A stretch of DNA of 64,000 bases from Branchipolynoe longqiensis (lineage: Eukaryota > Annelida > Polychaeta > Phyllodocida > Polynoidae). Each line of letters starts with the position of its first letter. Within the stretch, counting starts at the first letter, position 1. The notes beneath the pieces are model-generated. The model saw only the letters and a list, made by a program, of their open reading frames with translations, did no database searches and had not been told where the DNA came from. Below are positions 8,101 to 17,005 of the stretch, in pieces. Made by a program: the position numbers and the translations under genes. The stretch is taken from the NCBI GenBank assembly GCA_030323885.1, contig CM059202.1, positions 45,402,849 through 45,466,848 of the forward strand, written 5' to 3'.

Positions 8101-10974
8101 CCAGCTTGAGCCCACCCGAGGCGAAGCGGCGACGCAGCATGCGCAGAAGGACCACGGTTTGCACTGCCACTTCCAGTGTGACGTCACCAACAGCACCAGT
8201 GACGTCGGTGGAAAGTGTATCAGTGACGTCACTGGCACCTGGAGAGCCGGCGTCGGTGACATCATCGCCAATGGCCTCGATGACGTCATCATCCCTAAGA
8301 GTGGAGCATGAGTCTCGAGAACACCAAGAAATTAGGAAGAAAGTAACCTGCGGTAGGTGTTGTGGATTGTTTGTGTGTATGATAGATCCCTCCTCCCCCT
8401 ACCCCCTCCCCCCTCCTCGCCTCCGCTGCCCAATGGTTGTAGGTTGGTTGGTTGTTGGAGTTTGACGTCATTGGAGCATCTAAGATCATATCAGGACGTG
8501 TACCAACTTGTGACAGTGTGCACTCATGTCAACTTTATAGTGCTGCCACACTGGGAAATCAGGCTGCCATCACCATGACCTGCTATCCCACTCAGTCACA
8601 TTATCCTGACTCTGAGCTAACCAGTCCTTGCCCTATCCTATTAATGCCGATTGCCAAGCTAGGAAGCGACAAGTATCAATTTTATAAGTCATTGGTTTGA
8701 CTCGACCGGGAACCAAACTCCCGATCTCCCGCACACGAGGCCCGGACTCTACCTATTCGGCCATTATGCCCGGTCCCAATGGTTATATGGTTGATTGATT
8801 GATTACTGATTGTTTAATGGTCACAGTGAGATAATTGCATTCTCACATTGACGGCTATCAAAAGATAATTGCCTGCTCACAATTACAGATATTGACAGTT
8901 AATTGCTTTCCCATATTGGCAATTTATTGGAAAATAATTTATTTCTAATATTTACGGATATTGGAAGATCATTACCTTCCCAAATGAACAGCAATATATA
9001 TGAAGAGTTCAGGCGCAAAACCCCGTAAACGGCAATCTGAAAATTGAGCTAGACAAGGGAATCAAACCTTCAACAGTTTATATTTTTTGATTTCCTACTT
9101 TTTTGTTCATTGCTCCATACTCATGTGATCATAACAAAAGTGGAATTAGTGAGAATGAAAATTATTTTCAAGTAGAAATCTTTAATTTAAACTACATTTT
9201 TGGATTGGCGTTTACGGGGATTTGCACCTGAACTCTTCATATGGTAATACTAGTTAAGCTAGTGACATCTGTCGGCAGAATCTGGAACCACTCTATTCAG
9301 GTACTTTCCAGCTTAACTGGCGGGTGTATTGCCATCTAATAATTATGGCTAAAAGTAATGGAAGATAATCGCAGTGTCCCCTTTTTATGGTTCAGGGATT
9401 CCTTCGATATTGTTTCTATGGAGTGGGTGGGCTTACAAAAAGATTATTAGAAGAACATACAGAAAAATAACGTATGTTGTGCAGTTGTTGATTTATCTTC
9501 CAACTATTGCAGCGTAATCTTTCCTCGCATTTACAGCTATCAGAACACTAACTCCGAATTAAAACACACTGCCAAGTCTTACTTGTCTCTTCTTTCGTCC
9601 CTCCCATTGGATTTTTTGTAGATATTCGATTACGAGTGCGTGCGGAGTACTGTCACCACGAGAGCGCACTGCAGGGGAACGTCTTCTCTAATAAGCCCGA
9701 ACTGCTTGAGCGACAGTTTGAGAAGCTCATGCAGGCCAACACGATACTCAAGTCACGTGACCTCGGCTCCATCATCTGCGACATCAAGTTCTCGGAGCTG
9801 ACCTACTTAGACGCCTTTTGGAGAGACTACATCAACGGCTCGCTGCTGGAGGCACTGAAAGGAGTCTTTATTACCGGTGTGTAGACTTGCGACTCTTGTA
9901 AATGGGTCGTTCTCTGAAGCTGGGCACCGCATATTTGAGATCCATGTTTCGATGGGCATAATTTAAACAATTTTAATTTTTAATACTGAGTCAAATAATT
10001 GTTGCTGTCTCTGTGTATTAAGTATATTAGCAATACTATATATGTATTTAATCTATCCCACAAAATGTATCAAAATTATGTTTATATGATTTTGGGCTAA
10101 AGTGAATATGTGAAGATTTACACATTTACATCAAAATTGACACACACATTTTCTTTTCAACTTTGTTGTTGTCATACATAATCTTGTTTGCTTAACTGTA
10201 ATCAATAATATCTTGTTTGAATGTGTTGTGTATGTTAAATATGATGTTATGGATGTGTGTTTAATTTCCATGTTACACGGGACATTTTAATGTATTGTTT
10301 AATTTGTATAAGATCAAAATCAAAACGTGAAATAGCCTCTGCCATCAATGCTACTTCTCTCATCTCAGTGATACGTAGTCGACTAATTAAAAATAACGAA
10401 TCGACAGTCGGTCCTGGGAATAGTGTCGCTCTGTTGCTGGACCTGTCTAGTTCATATAGCGGCACTGGTGGCGTAGGAATGGGTTTTCCCGCAGTTTTCC
10501 CCCCAACTGCCTTTGTGGCAGCTGTCCAATGTCAGTGGGACCAAAAATCAATTTGATCCAGTTTCATGGTGATGAATTATATCTGGACATAATATTGAGC
10601 CATTCGACTTAAAACACGACATCCCTTATACACATCACAAAATGACAGCATTTTGATTCCGTGTGATAACATGCTTTAAGTGGGATATCAGGTCATGGTG
10701 CTGGCAGTCTGGTCTCCCAGTGGGGCAGTACTAAAAAGTCACCATGAGTGTGCACTGTCACAAGTCGGTACCTGTCCTGATATGACCTCAAACCCCAACA
10801 ACCAACCAACCAACCAATCTTTATCGCCTTAAATCCTAATGCAAATGTGAAAATGTTGTTACAGAGTCCTTGAAGCAAGCTGTCGGTCACGAAGCAATTA
10901 AACTCCTGGTGAATGTAGACGAAGATGATTACGAGGCCGGCCGGAAACAGTTGTTACGAAATCTCCAGGAATAG
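1844..10974 (+). CDS. DEDD: DEDD homologue (death effector domain-containing protein), 4 coding exons
   Basis: Exons 1844-2147, 7834-8352, 9622-9876 and 10865-10974 join in frame to 395 codons (human DEDD and DEDD2 are about 320). Residues 19-101 form a death effector domain (DVRVLKFLYTGVF, FLLALERxGR-like FFLALERIGR). Residues 198-207 are a basic cluster (AKRRRSMRRR) where DEDD proteins carry a nuclear signal. Residues 275-395 are the nearly invariant C-terminal domain, including RDLGSIICDIKFSELTYLDA. Vertebrate DEDD proteins shuttle to the nucleus and nucleolus, bind DNA and caspase-8/10, and modulate apoptosis and rRNA transcription; the same role is inferred here. The start codon lies in AAGATGGCG, a good Kozak context. 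All introns are GT-AG and all breaks except the two ends are phase 1. The middle linker is long and low complexity. The extent of the 5' UTR is not determined. Confidence 0.95.
2585..2907. mobile_element. MITE-D copy in DEDD intron 1
   Basis: The left part resembles the D family ends (TGACATCACGACGCAACTTTCGGTGGCCATATTGGATGACAT). The right end has GTAATCCAAGATGGC and then TGACGTCACGTGCACGCTCTCTATA. The same order and spacing is seen in copies at 19672-20032, 20033-20346 and 47884-48334. Each end carries a TGACGTCA-like word. Confidence 0.7.
3840..4058 (+). mobile_element. SINE-1b copy (tRNA-derived)
   Basis: Begins CCAGACGGGATGGTCGAACG (A-box-like tRNA head) and passes through GAGTCAAATCATGACTT. 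It ends with the tail that marks this subfamily (CAGTGGAACGAGGAAGACCAATTGG). It is the only + strand copy of this tail type in the window; other 1b copies are at 25254, 27663, 36595 and 56697. Confidence 0.65.
4238..4428. mobile_element. MITE-U, left part only
   Basis: Matches 16282-16470 closely (TCTCGGAGGCGCCTCGGAGATGG, then AAAATGGCCGCCCCC, then GCTGTGCTGT). The match stops at GAGGCGCTTTT, where the DIRS-like element begins. The rest of the unit is not found beyond the DIRS-like element, so the copy is truncated. Confidence 0.7.
5200..6481 (+). pseudogene. DIRS-like ORF1 (Gag-like), frameshifted
   Basis: Reading begins at ATGGCCACTCGG (5200) and stays open to about 5544. A second frame open from 5414 to 6481 carries the continuation, so a frame change near 5470-5490 breaks the protein. 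The product is rich in Ser/Asp and Lys early (a run of nine lysines and serines around 5590). A more globular part follows, with FTTFKPAEVINKLTEQISG and SLARVMDRGIALLAAASNYM. I know no enzyme motif in it; its place before the recombinase remnant and its composition fit the ORF1 of DIRS elements. The last part runs into the 60-bp foldback at 6271-6443 and ends in non-homologous residues. The upstream TTACAG at 5186-5191 looks like a splice acceptor but nothing else supports splicing. Confidence 0.65.
6271..6443. repeat. 60-bp foldback inside the DIRS-like element
   Basis: 6271-6330 is the reverse complement of 6384-6443 with one mismatch. The loop of 53 bases holds a second small hairpin (GCTTCCG facing CGGAAGC). 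The repeat arms correspond to the end of ORF1 and to the sequence just before the recombinase tail. The deletion that removed the central genes therefore ends in an inverted duplication of ORF1 sequence. Confidence 0.85.
6445..6566 (+). pseudogene. C-terminal remnant of a tyrosine recombinase
   Basis: This frame, open from 6279, reads KRILAHAGWKTARSFAKHYH and stops at 6566 after about 20 further residues. The G-W...F-x3-Y pattern with a tyrosine before a positively charged residue is how tyrosine recombinases of DIRS elements end; that tyrosine would be the nucleophile. The catalytic Arg and His boxes upstream are deleted, so no activity is expected. Confidence 0.6.
6724..7042. repeat. Exact 74-bp inverted repeat (internal complementary region)
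   Basis: 6724-6797 and 6969-7042 are exact reverse complements (AGATTAGTTAGACGAATCTT and its mirror), separated by 171 bases that contain the inverted 29-bp copy of the left end. In DIRS elements such a region templates completion of circular DNA. Here it is intact although the coding part is not. Confidence 0.85.
7161..7237. repeat. 77-bp palindromic element, copy 1
   Basis: Starts CCACCAGTTAAGCTAGTGAC and ends GCTTTCCAGCTTGACTGGTGG, so the ends are inverted repeats. A second copy is at 9249-9325. Both are in DEDD introns, 2.1 kb apart, one on each side of exon 2. Confidence 0.7.
7405..7555 (+). repeat. Degenerate GGTTAGGG-like repeat
   Basis: A string of variants of GGGTTAGG and GGGTTGGGCTTGGGGTTAGAC runs for about 150 bp. 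It resembles telomeric TTAGGG only loosely and has no long perfect run, so I read it as a simple interstitial repeat in DEDD intron 1. Confidence 0.6.
7834..8352 (+). CDS. DEDD: DEDD exon 2 (linker and nuclear signal)
   Basis: Acceptor CCTTTCAG at 7826-7833; donor TGCG|GTAGGT. The exon starts with EPDPVDLYLEET, equivalent to the segment just after the vertebrate death effector domain, and ends with KKVTC, joining exon 3 to give the conserved TCDIRLRVRAEYC. Between them is a Ser/Thr/Pro-rich linker that includes AKRRRSMRRR and a run of VTS repeats encoded by GTGACGTCA-like octamers (about 8175-8290). Confidence 0.92.
8441..8775 (-). mobile_element. SINE-1 copy in DEDD intron 2
   Basis: On the minus strand it reads tRNA-like head (GGCCGAATAGGTAGAGTCC, then a degraded B box), middle GAGTCAAACCAATGACTTAT, CAGTGTCAGGATAATGTGACTG-like core and the 3' tail GATGCTCCAATGACGTCAAAC. 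This is the full-length form of the most common SINE of the window. It begins about 90 bp after DEDD exon 2. Confidence 0.8.
9001..9241. mobile_element. MITE-I, 241 bp with inverted ends
   Basis: Left end ATGAAGAGTTCAGGCGCAAA is inverted at the right end as TTTGCACCTGAACTCTTCAT. The match continues inwards through a second block (CCCCGTAAACG facing CGTTTACGGGG). A second, interrupted copy is at 44047-45096. Confidence 0.85.
9249..9325. repeat. 77-bp palindromic element, copy 2
   Basis: Same sequence as 7161-7237 with few changes (AGTTAAGCTAGTGACATCTG to CCAGCTTAACTGGCGGG). It sits right after MITE-I. Confidence 0.7.
9622..9876 (+). CDS. DEDD: DEDD exon 3 (conserved C-terminal domain)
   Basis: Acceptor TTTTTTGTAG; donor ACCG|GTGTGT. 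Encodes DIRLRVRAEYC through LLEALKGVFIT. It is the most conserved part of the gene: stretches such as QANTILKSRDLGSIICDIKF appear unchanged relative to vertebrate DEDD as I know the family. Confidence 0.95.
9909..10340 (+). mobile_element. Repeat family J, copy 1 (DEDD intron 3)
   Basis: Aligns along its length with 25905-26300: TCGTTCTCTGAARCTGGGCA, then GTTGCTGTCTCTGTGTATTA, then CATGTTACACG and ATTTGTATAAGATCAAAATC. It starts 33 bp after DEDD exon 3. No coding capacity is recognisable; it could be the untranslated end of a LINE or a non-autonomous element. Confidence 0.65.
10680..10830 (+). mobile_element. SINE-1, 5'-truncated, just before DEDD exon 4
   Basis: Only the 3' half is present: TGGGATATCAGGTCATGGTG through CAAGTCGGTACCTGTCCTGATATGACC and an AACCAACC tail. 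It ends 35 bp upstream of the exon 4 start at 10865. Confidence 0.8.
10865..10974 (+). CDS. DEDD: DEDD exon 4 (C-terminus and stop)
   Basis: Acceptor GTTGTTACAG. Encodes SLKQAVGHEAIKLLVNVDED through RNLQE and a TAG stop at 10972-10974. This matches the vertebrate DEDD C-terminus in sequence and length to within a few residues. A SINE-1 tail ends only about 35 bp upstream of the acceptor. Confidence 0.95.
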
Positions 10975-10984
10975 ACTTACACGT

Positions 10985-11275
10985 CATGACATCATGGACA
11001 GTGCAAGCTGCTCTTTGTGCGTTATGCAGAGCCTGAGCTAAGCAGGCGTGCCACCAATAAAACTGTGACGTCACAGACAGTGAAAGCAGCTCTTTGGGTG
11101 AGACACCGATCTGTGAGATATAAAGCGGCTTCGCACAATATATGCTTTGACGTCATGGATGGTAACCACCGCTCCCCGAGAAAAAATTATTGCATTATGT
11201 GTAGCCATAGCTGAACCACGAGCCAACTTACGCGCTGTGATATCACAGACAGTCAATTTGGCTCTTTGAGTGAGA
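10985..11275 (+). repeat. Degenerate direct repeats in the DEDD 3' UTR region
   Basis: Three related segments start near 10990, 11068 and 11240. Each runs GAYRTCAYRGACAGTG, then a purine-rich gap, then GCTCTTTG. The first two carry TGACGTCA-like words (TGACATCA, GTGACGTCAC). The segments lie directly after the DEDD stop codon, so they should be transcribed as 3' UTR. Confidence 0.55.
11056..11061 (+). terminator. Candidate DEDD polyadenylation signal AATAAA
   Basis: AATAAA lies 82 bp after the DEDD stop codon and is followed within 10-20 bases by GTGACGTCACAGACAGTG. It is the nearest canonical hexamer downstream of the stop. Position is the only evidence; the cleavage site is not shown. Confidence 0.5.
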
Positions 11276-11699
11276 TGTCGTGTCTCAAAGATGTAACGTG
11301 TCTGCGTATGTTATGCCTGGCCTGAACCAAACAGACACGCAGACCAGTCTGCACCCGACAGTGTAACCTGACCTTGTTTCGGCTACAGTTCGGCCGGTGT
11401 GCGCTGTGTCGGTATTGCCACTTGCCAACTGATTAGGAAAATGACTCGTGGTTGGCCGAACTCGACTAGAGAATTAATGCTATGCGTGGTCCGCTTATTT
11501 CAGGTAGTCTGCCAGGCATTGCGCGTTTCTCTTTGATTGTGTTTGGTTATTGGCTTGTGATCACTTTCCATGTTTCGTGGGAAACATCCTGTAGGTTTTT
11601 TTTTTTATGAATGCGGGGTGCCCAGGGTCAGAGAAAGGGGGAAACTAGTGAGGACTCATTCCCTGTGGAAGTGCTGTGTGGGGTGGCGGGTAGATAGAG

Positions 11700-11955
11700 G
11701 GCGGTGACAGGGGTGGAGGTGTTGGGGGGGGGGGGGACAGGGTTGGAGGTGTTGTGGGGGGGGGCAGAGGTGGAGGTGTTGGTGGGGGGGACAGGGGTGG
11801 AGGTGTTGGGGGGGACAGGGGTGGAGGTGTTGTGGGGGAGGCAGAGGTGGAGGTGTTGTGGGGGGACGGTGTTGTGTGGGGGGGGGGGAATCAGAGGTGG
11901 ACGGTGTTGTGGGGGGGGGTGTTGTAGGGGATAGGTGGGCGACAGGGGTGGAGGA
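11700..11955 (+). repeat. G-rich minisatellite, unit about 25-37 bp
   Basis: Units of the form GGGGTGGAGGTGTTG followed by 6-13 G residues are repeated about eight times, for example near 11710, 11747, 11772 and 11800. Every unit brings several G runs, so the + strand has strong G-quadruplex potential. It lies about 700 bp past the DEDD stop. Confidence 0.85.
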
Positions 11956-12029
11956 TTTATATATTTTTTAACACAATCCTGTTCGGGTTCGAGGACAGTG
12001 GAATTTAAACAATGGTTGACCTCTTCAAT

Positions 12030-12082
12030 ACCCCCTTCCTGATAGGACCTTAGATCTTGCTAGGATGTAAAACCCCGTCAAA
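12030..12082 (+). mobile_element. SINE-1 tail fragment
   Basis: TCCTGATAGGACCTTAGATC followed by TTGCTAGGATGTAAAACCCC matches the last 45 bp of SINE-1. Nothing else of the element is present. Confidence 0.6.
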
Positions 12083-13529
12083 TAAACACTAATACTATCG
12101 CTCCCAGTTCAATTGAAGCAGTCAGCTTCCACCCCCCCACCCCCTCACTCTCCTTCCTTCATTTTAAAATTGAAGTTGGTTTACTTCAGAATAGCGAATT
12201 GTAGAAATGTCATCTACGTGCTTATTGCTGGTGCTAATCCCATACTCTTAGCACCGCGGTAAGATGGTCAGCTAAAGTAAGGCGGTGGCGCGGGCTACAT
12301 TGCACGGTGCGGTTGGAGATTTTACGTCATATTTGTATATTTCTTTGTCATACATGTCAGCCAGAGGTGCCAAGTCTCCCGATTTGGTGGGAGATCTCCC
12401 TAAAATATAGCAAGATAACCCCAATTTCCCCCTTTTAATATGTAACCTCCCGCCAAAGAATCATTTTAGCTTGTTTTTAACAATTATTTTTTTACACATA
12501 TTTTTCATCAAAATGCACCAGAACGCATCATTTGTATAACTTTTTCAAAACAAAGTCCTGCACACCCCACTGTGGGAGGGGGAAATCCCCCTTTGGCCAC
12601 GCTATTTCTACTTATTTACAATCTGTGTATTACGGAAATCTCCCTACTCACACGCTTATCTACTTGGCACCCCTGTACAGCAGCTTCTTTTGAAAATTTG
12701 GTTTTTAGTGGGGGGGGGGGGGGAGAAATGGGGGGCGGGGGAGGGTGTCTTGAGATAGGGTAATGAACAAACCAGACAGGGAAGTTGAAATGTGAGGCTC
12801 TCTGGACTTCATATTTGTGAATTTAATCTAAAGCATGACACTGGTACTACATTCAAGTCTTTCAGTAAGTGAATTAATATCAACTATATAGAGATTGCGG
12901 TGTCTATAAAGAACCTTGTTAATTATCGCCTCGTGAACGGTTGTCCAGTAAGATGGGGAACTTGTCGCCTTCGGGGCATTTTGGGGGGCGATCACTCGGT
13001 TGAATCATGCCGAATGGGCTCTGCATGCCGAATGGTCTTGTCATTCGTGGTAATGCGCTGACATGGTCATATATTGCACTGCGAGAATACGTCACTTCCG
13101 TCTTGGCGGCTCACCGCTGGTTTCCGGGTGGGGGAGGTACTATAAGGCTGTGTATCCATAGACTTCCATTGTGGCATGTTCCCTTGTTCCGGGTTCTCTT
13201 GTGACCTTGTGATGCGGCACACAGACAATGAACATGTTCATCCTCTATGTTCCCTGCACATGGCCATACAGTCCTTGGGTCCAACCTAGGGGAATGGCCA
13301 CAGAGCAAAACACAGGTCACAAGCGAACACTGATGAACAAGGGAACATGCCACAAGGGCAGAGTCTATGAATAGACGGCCTAATGTACATGGACAGCATG
13401 GTACTAGACCTTTAAGACTAGTGTCTTGTGAAATATAGTTTTATTATTCACAATGACCAAGAATTGCAGTAGTTCCTCTATGTGTAAATTCATGACTGAA
13501 TTGATTTGTTTATGGTTGTGGAATTTTAT

Positions 13530-14042
13530 ACCTTAGTCACACTAGGCTTGCGACCTCTTTCAACCATATAGAATGGGTCGCAAAGAGGTCTTAATTGGTC
13601 TTCAGTGGTCGCAGACCTGGCGACCACTTTGGTCGCAATGGTGTCGCACCAAAACCTCCTTACGACCCAAGTGGTTGCCCATAGGTCGCTGATCATTTTG
13701 ATAAGTTAGTGATCAATAAATGATTGATCGACAGCTGTGGCACTGCTGCAACCGCGGGTGACCACTCAGTGATTGGTAAGCGAGAGGTTGGCGATTAGTC
13801 TGCAAGAGGTTGGCAATCGGTCAGGACTGATTTGTGACTAATCTGCAATCGAATGCCGATTGGATGCAAACCAGTTGCAAATCAATCCCCGATCGATTGC
13901 CTACCGATAGCCGACCTGTCTTCCCTAAAGTCACTAACCCTTTTTCCCGCTGCATCATTTTGTTTTGGTTGCAAGGAGCTTGTTGATGACTGGTTGTTTT
14001 GTTTTTTTTGTGGTCGCAAACCTATTGTGACTGGGGCCTTAA
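13530..14042. mobile_element. MITE-K, 513 bp
   Basis: Left end TTAGTCACACTAGGCTTGCGACC and right end GGTCGCAAACCTATTGTGACTGG are inverted repeats. The interior is full of variants of TGGTCGCAA and TTGCGACC in both orientations. A decayed piece is at about 20405-20505 (CTTTGGTCGCAAGG to GCCATAGCGTGACTAAGGCC). Confidence 0.75.
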
Positions 14043-14710
14043 CACCGATCGCAGCTTGCACCCTTTATCCACTCGTTAAGGCGCCCCCACGGATCTGTTT
14101 TTGGGAACCACAGACAGGAACCCGGAGGTGACGTATTGTGAACGCGAAACCACAAACTGCGTGGTCACCATTTTGGGAAGATGCCACTTCGGGCTATCGG
14201 TCGGATTGCGAATGTATCCTAGTGATCTATGCTGCCTATTTCTGTATTATACGCTAGTACCTGTCTTCGAAGGACAACTCTGCATCCAGACCGATGTTGT
14301 CTTGACTGACGTAGCAGGTGTCCTGTCGTTGGATGGACAGTCACATTAAAGAGATTGCAGTTTGTACATTGATTAACAAAAATGTTTGCACATGGCAATG
14401 TTCGCCACTCACAGGAGTCTTTGAAGACAGGTGCTACTGCTGCATTGACTTAATTACCAAATGTGTTGATAATGGGTGTATCCTCACCATGCTAATTGCT
14501 GTTTTGTCACTTGTCACCCCCGTACAATCCCACAGTGCACCGTGCTGGGCATGCGCGTGAACATTCTGTGTGAAACACCGGAAGTGGTGAATGGAACGCC
14601 CGTGTTACTACTATGCGCTTAGCTCCGCATAGAAAATGGCGGCGTTGGACCAATTCGTTGTTTGTTATTTTCATTTGTGTTTTCTTTTGTTGCAAACTGG
14701 TCCTTGGTAT

Positions 14711-14762
14711 TATTACTACCACTACTACTATTTCTACTACTATTACTACTACTACTACTAAC
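14711..14762 (+). repeat. (TAC)n microsatellite
   Basis: About 50 bp of TAC/TAT triplets, partly interrupted. It creates a Thr-rich or Tyr-rich frame depending on phase. Confidence 0.85.
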
Positions 14763-15061
14763 GGGGACATTGCTAGGATCAACACAGCACCATTATTTGA
14801 AGTAGACGAAGGAGCTAGCTTTCTTTGAGGATGTATTCGCCTTTGTTATTCGAATGAGGAAAAATGTTACTAATTGTCATACAGATTCTACGTAAAATAA
14901 TGAAAAATGGATATAGCTATATACACAGAGATGCAAGCAATCAGTCATTATTTCATAACCCCGTCCCCCATTCAATGAAAGACAACAATTCATTTTTGTT
15001 AACTGTTTTTCGTAATCATTTACTTATCATTTGAGACATTTCAATTTTCTAATTTAATTTT

Positions 15062-15230
15062 TTTTTACTAAATGTATTTTATTCAGCGAATAATGTCTTT
15101 TGTCAGCGCCAGAGCACTTGTCTTCCGGCTGTTCATTACAATTTGTTGGTACATAAATGGCAATATCAGTTGCAATAATAACCACATGAAAAACCTGTTC
15201 GATAATTGAAGCGCTCTTTTAAAATTATGC
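15062..15230. repeat. Repeat family O, copy 1
   Basis: TTTACTAAATGTATTTTATTCAGCG through GTCTTTTGTCAGCGCCAG and TAATAACCACATGAAAA is present in reverse orientation at 29520-29680. Weaker copies of the middle are at 62100-62165 and 2488-2525 (GGCCGGAAGACCAGTGCC). Confidence 0.7.
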
Positions 15231-15350
15231 AAATTAGAAATAGTGTTTAAGTTGAAGCTGCATAGTCCGATGAAGGCATAATATTTTCAACACCAAAACC
15301 TCAAAGCCTAGGTTTGATCCTCTACCAATCCAATCCAAGTAAGACACCAG

Positions 15351-16100
15351 GGCCCGTATGCACCAATCGGGGTTAGGCTTCGCCGGAGTTAAGGCACTAG
15401 CCGCGGTTAGCTACCTCAGGGTAGCGGGGGGTTTGAGAAATGTGTGAATCGGTATGCACCAATGTTTTAGCCGCTGCGGATAGCTAATCGTGAGTTTATT
15501 TATAGATTTGGGAATTCCCTCTGCGTTTGTAGCCATATATTAGGCTCAAATATATTAAATGCTATCATATTTAACAGAATTACATACGCAATAAGTGAAA
15601 TTTGATCAATTTAACCCTAAATTCGAAGCGTTATTAAGGCTACCGCCACATTGGCGGCGATATTAATATTTATATTTTCGAATCGACGAACGTAAAGTAA
15701 ACAAATCGCCGCCGCATGGACGTTGCTTTCCATACTGGTGGCGGCGGCGGTTTGTTTACTGTACGTTCGCCGATTCTAAAATATAACTATTAATATCGCC
15801 GCCAATGCGGCGGCAGCGTTAATATCGCTTCGCATTTAGGGTTAATTTGATTAAATTTCACTTATTGCATATGTAAATCTGTCAAATATGATCGCATTGA
15901 ATAGATTGACGCCCATACACGCACACTAACCGCACCGGATAGGCCCTAAACCCACCTCACAAGGTGGTTTACCTTAGCCACGGTTAACCCACCGCGGTTA
16001 GCGCTAACTCCGATTGGTGCATACCAAATTTTCACATTTAGCCGTGCGGGGATACCTTAGCCGCGGTTAAGGCCCTAACCCCGATTGGTGCATACAGGCC
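15351..16100. mobile_element. MITE-V, 750 bp, inside MITE-A
   Basis: Ends are GGCCCGTATGCACCAATCGG and CCGATTGGTGCATACAGGCC, an inverted pair that goes on through GGGTTAGG / CCTAACCC. The middle (15650-15820) is a long near-palindrome of GCGGCGATATTAATA words around 15730. It also holds a module (TTAACCCTAAATTCGAAGCG, reverse at 15825-15860) that recurs in MITE-M and at 34500-34820. Confidence 0.85.
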
Positions 16101-16281
16101 AAGTGCACTTATTAAACATGTGTTTCTGCATAGAAGGAATGCTAAGGCAATTTAATAGAACCTGTTACCGCTGAATCTATTGTGGCCAGCGTTTCAGTGT
16201 GCATGCCAAAATTATTTTGGACATGTTTCACTTCAATTATCTCTAAAGTTAGTTTTGTTTAATACAAGGTACTTCAATCCA

Positions 16282-16576
16282 GGGGTCCGTCTCGGAGGCG
16301 CCTCGGAGATGGCACTGACGTCACGCTGGTCTGAACTGCACAAGCAGTTTGTTGCCTCGAAAATGGCCGCCCCCTTAGGCGGTGGCCATTTGCAATGGTA
16401 AAGCTGTGCTGTCATTGGCTGAAAGCACTGAATGCGGCGGCCATTTTCAAGGCGCTTTTCATCTCCAGTCTGAAAAGAGAGGCGTCTCCGAGAGTCGCCG
16501 AGACGCACTCTGAACGGTATTAGGCCAAAAAGCATCGCCGAGACGTCGCCGAGACGGACCCTGAACGCGGCCCTGA
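16282..16576. mobile_element. MITE-U, 295 bp, inside MITE-A
   Basis: Left end GGGTCCGTCTCGGAGGCGCC faces right end CGTCGCCGAGACGGACCC. The interior has AAAATGGCCGCCCCC and GCGGCGGCCATTTT. The partial copy at 4238-4428 confirms the family. Confidence 0.85.
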
Positions 16577-16652
16577 ATGAGGTTATAACAATCAACCTAA
16601 TATATTTATCTAAAACATTTCTTTGAAGAAACCCAGATTCATTGAACCATGC

Positions 16653-17005
16653 AACTTGAAAGTTGCATGGTCCGATGAAAGCGTCAAATTTTCTAAACCA
16701 AAATACTGACCTAGATTTGATTCTACATATCCAACTTAGATACTGGTGCATTTATTTGAGTATTTATTGCTGCAGCGAAGGGCCCACTAAGTCAATTTAT
16801 CAATCTGTTACTGCTGAAGCTTACGGTGTTCGAATTTTGATGTGCATGCCAAAATCCATTTAGCATGCTTTCATTTCAAACATCTTCAAATTCAGCTATT
16901 TATAGTAAAAATTACTTCAAACTATAGTAAAGTAGGTTATAGCAATTAACCTACTATATTTATCTGAAAAAACTAACTCAAAACCATCGGACTATTGTAT
17001 AAATT
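16653..17005. mobile_element. MITE-A copy
   Basis: Begins GAAAGTTGCATGGTCCGATG and ends CTCAAAACCATCGGACTATTG. It directly follows the previous MITE-A copy in the same orientation, 10 bp apart. Confidence 0.85.

Larger units (their letters stand above)
15246..16642. mobile_element. MITE-A copy with two other MITEs inserted in it
   Basis: Starts AAGCTGCATAGTCCGATGAAGG and ends ATTGAACCATGCAACTT. The A family interior is recognisable in three pieces: 15246-15350, 16101-16281 (AAGTGCACTTATTAAACATG, GGCAATTTAATAGAACCTGT) and 16577-16642. The gaps are filled by MITE-V (15351-16100) and MITE-U (16282-16576). Removing both restores the normal 350-bp order. Confidence 0.8.

Noticed and set aside
14613..14828. 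Possible gene start at AAAATGGCGGCG near 14634
   Set aside because: Either frame soon enters a TAC repeat, there is no clear donor or downstream homologous exon, and similar ATGGCGGC words occur in several MITEs here.
16233..16751. 172-codon minus-strand frame
   Set aside because: It spans MITE-U and MITE-A sequence and contains no domain.
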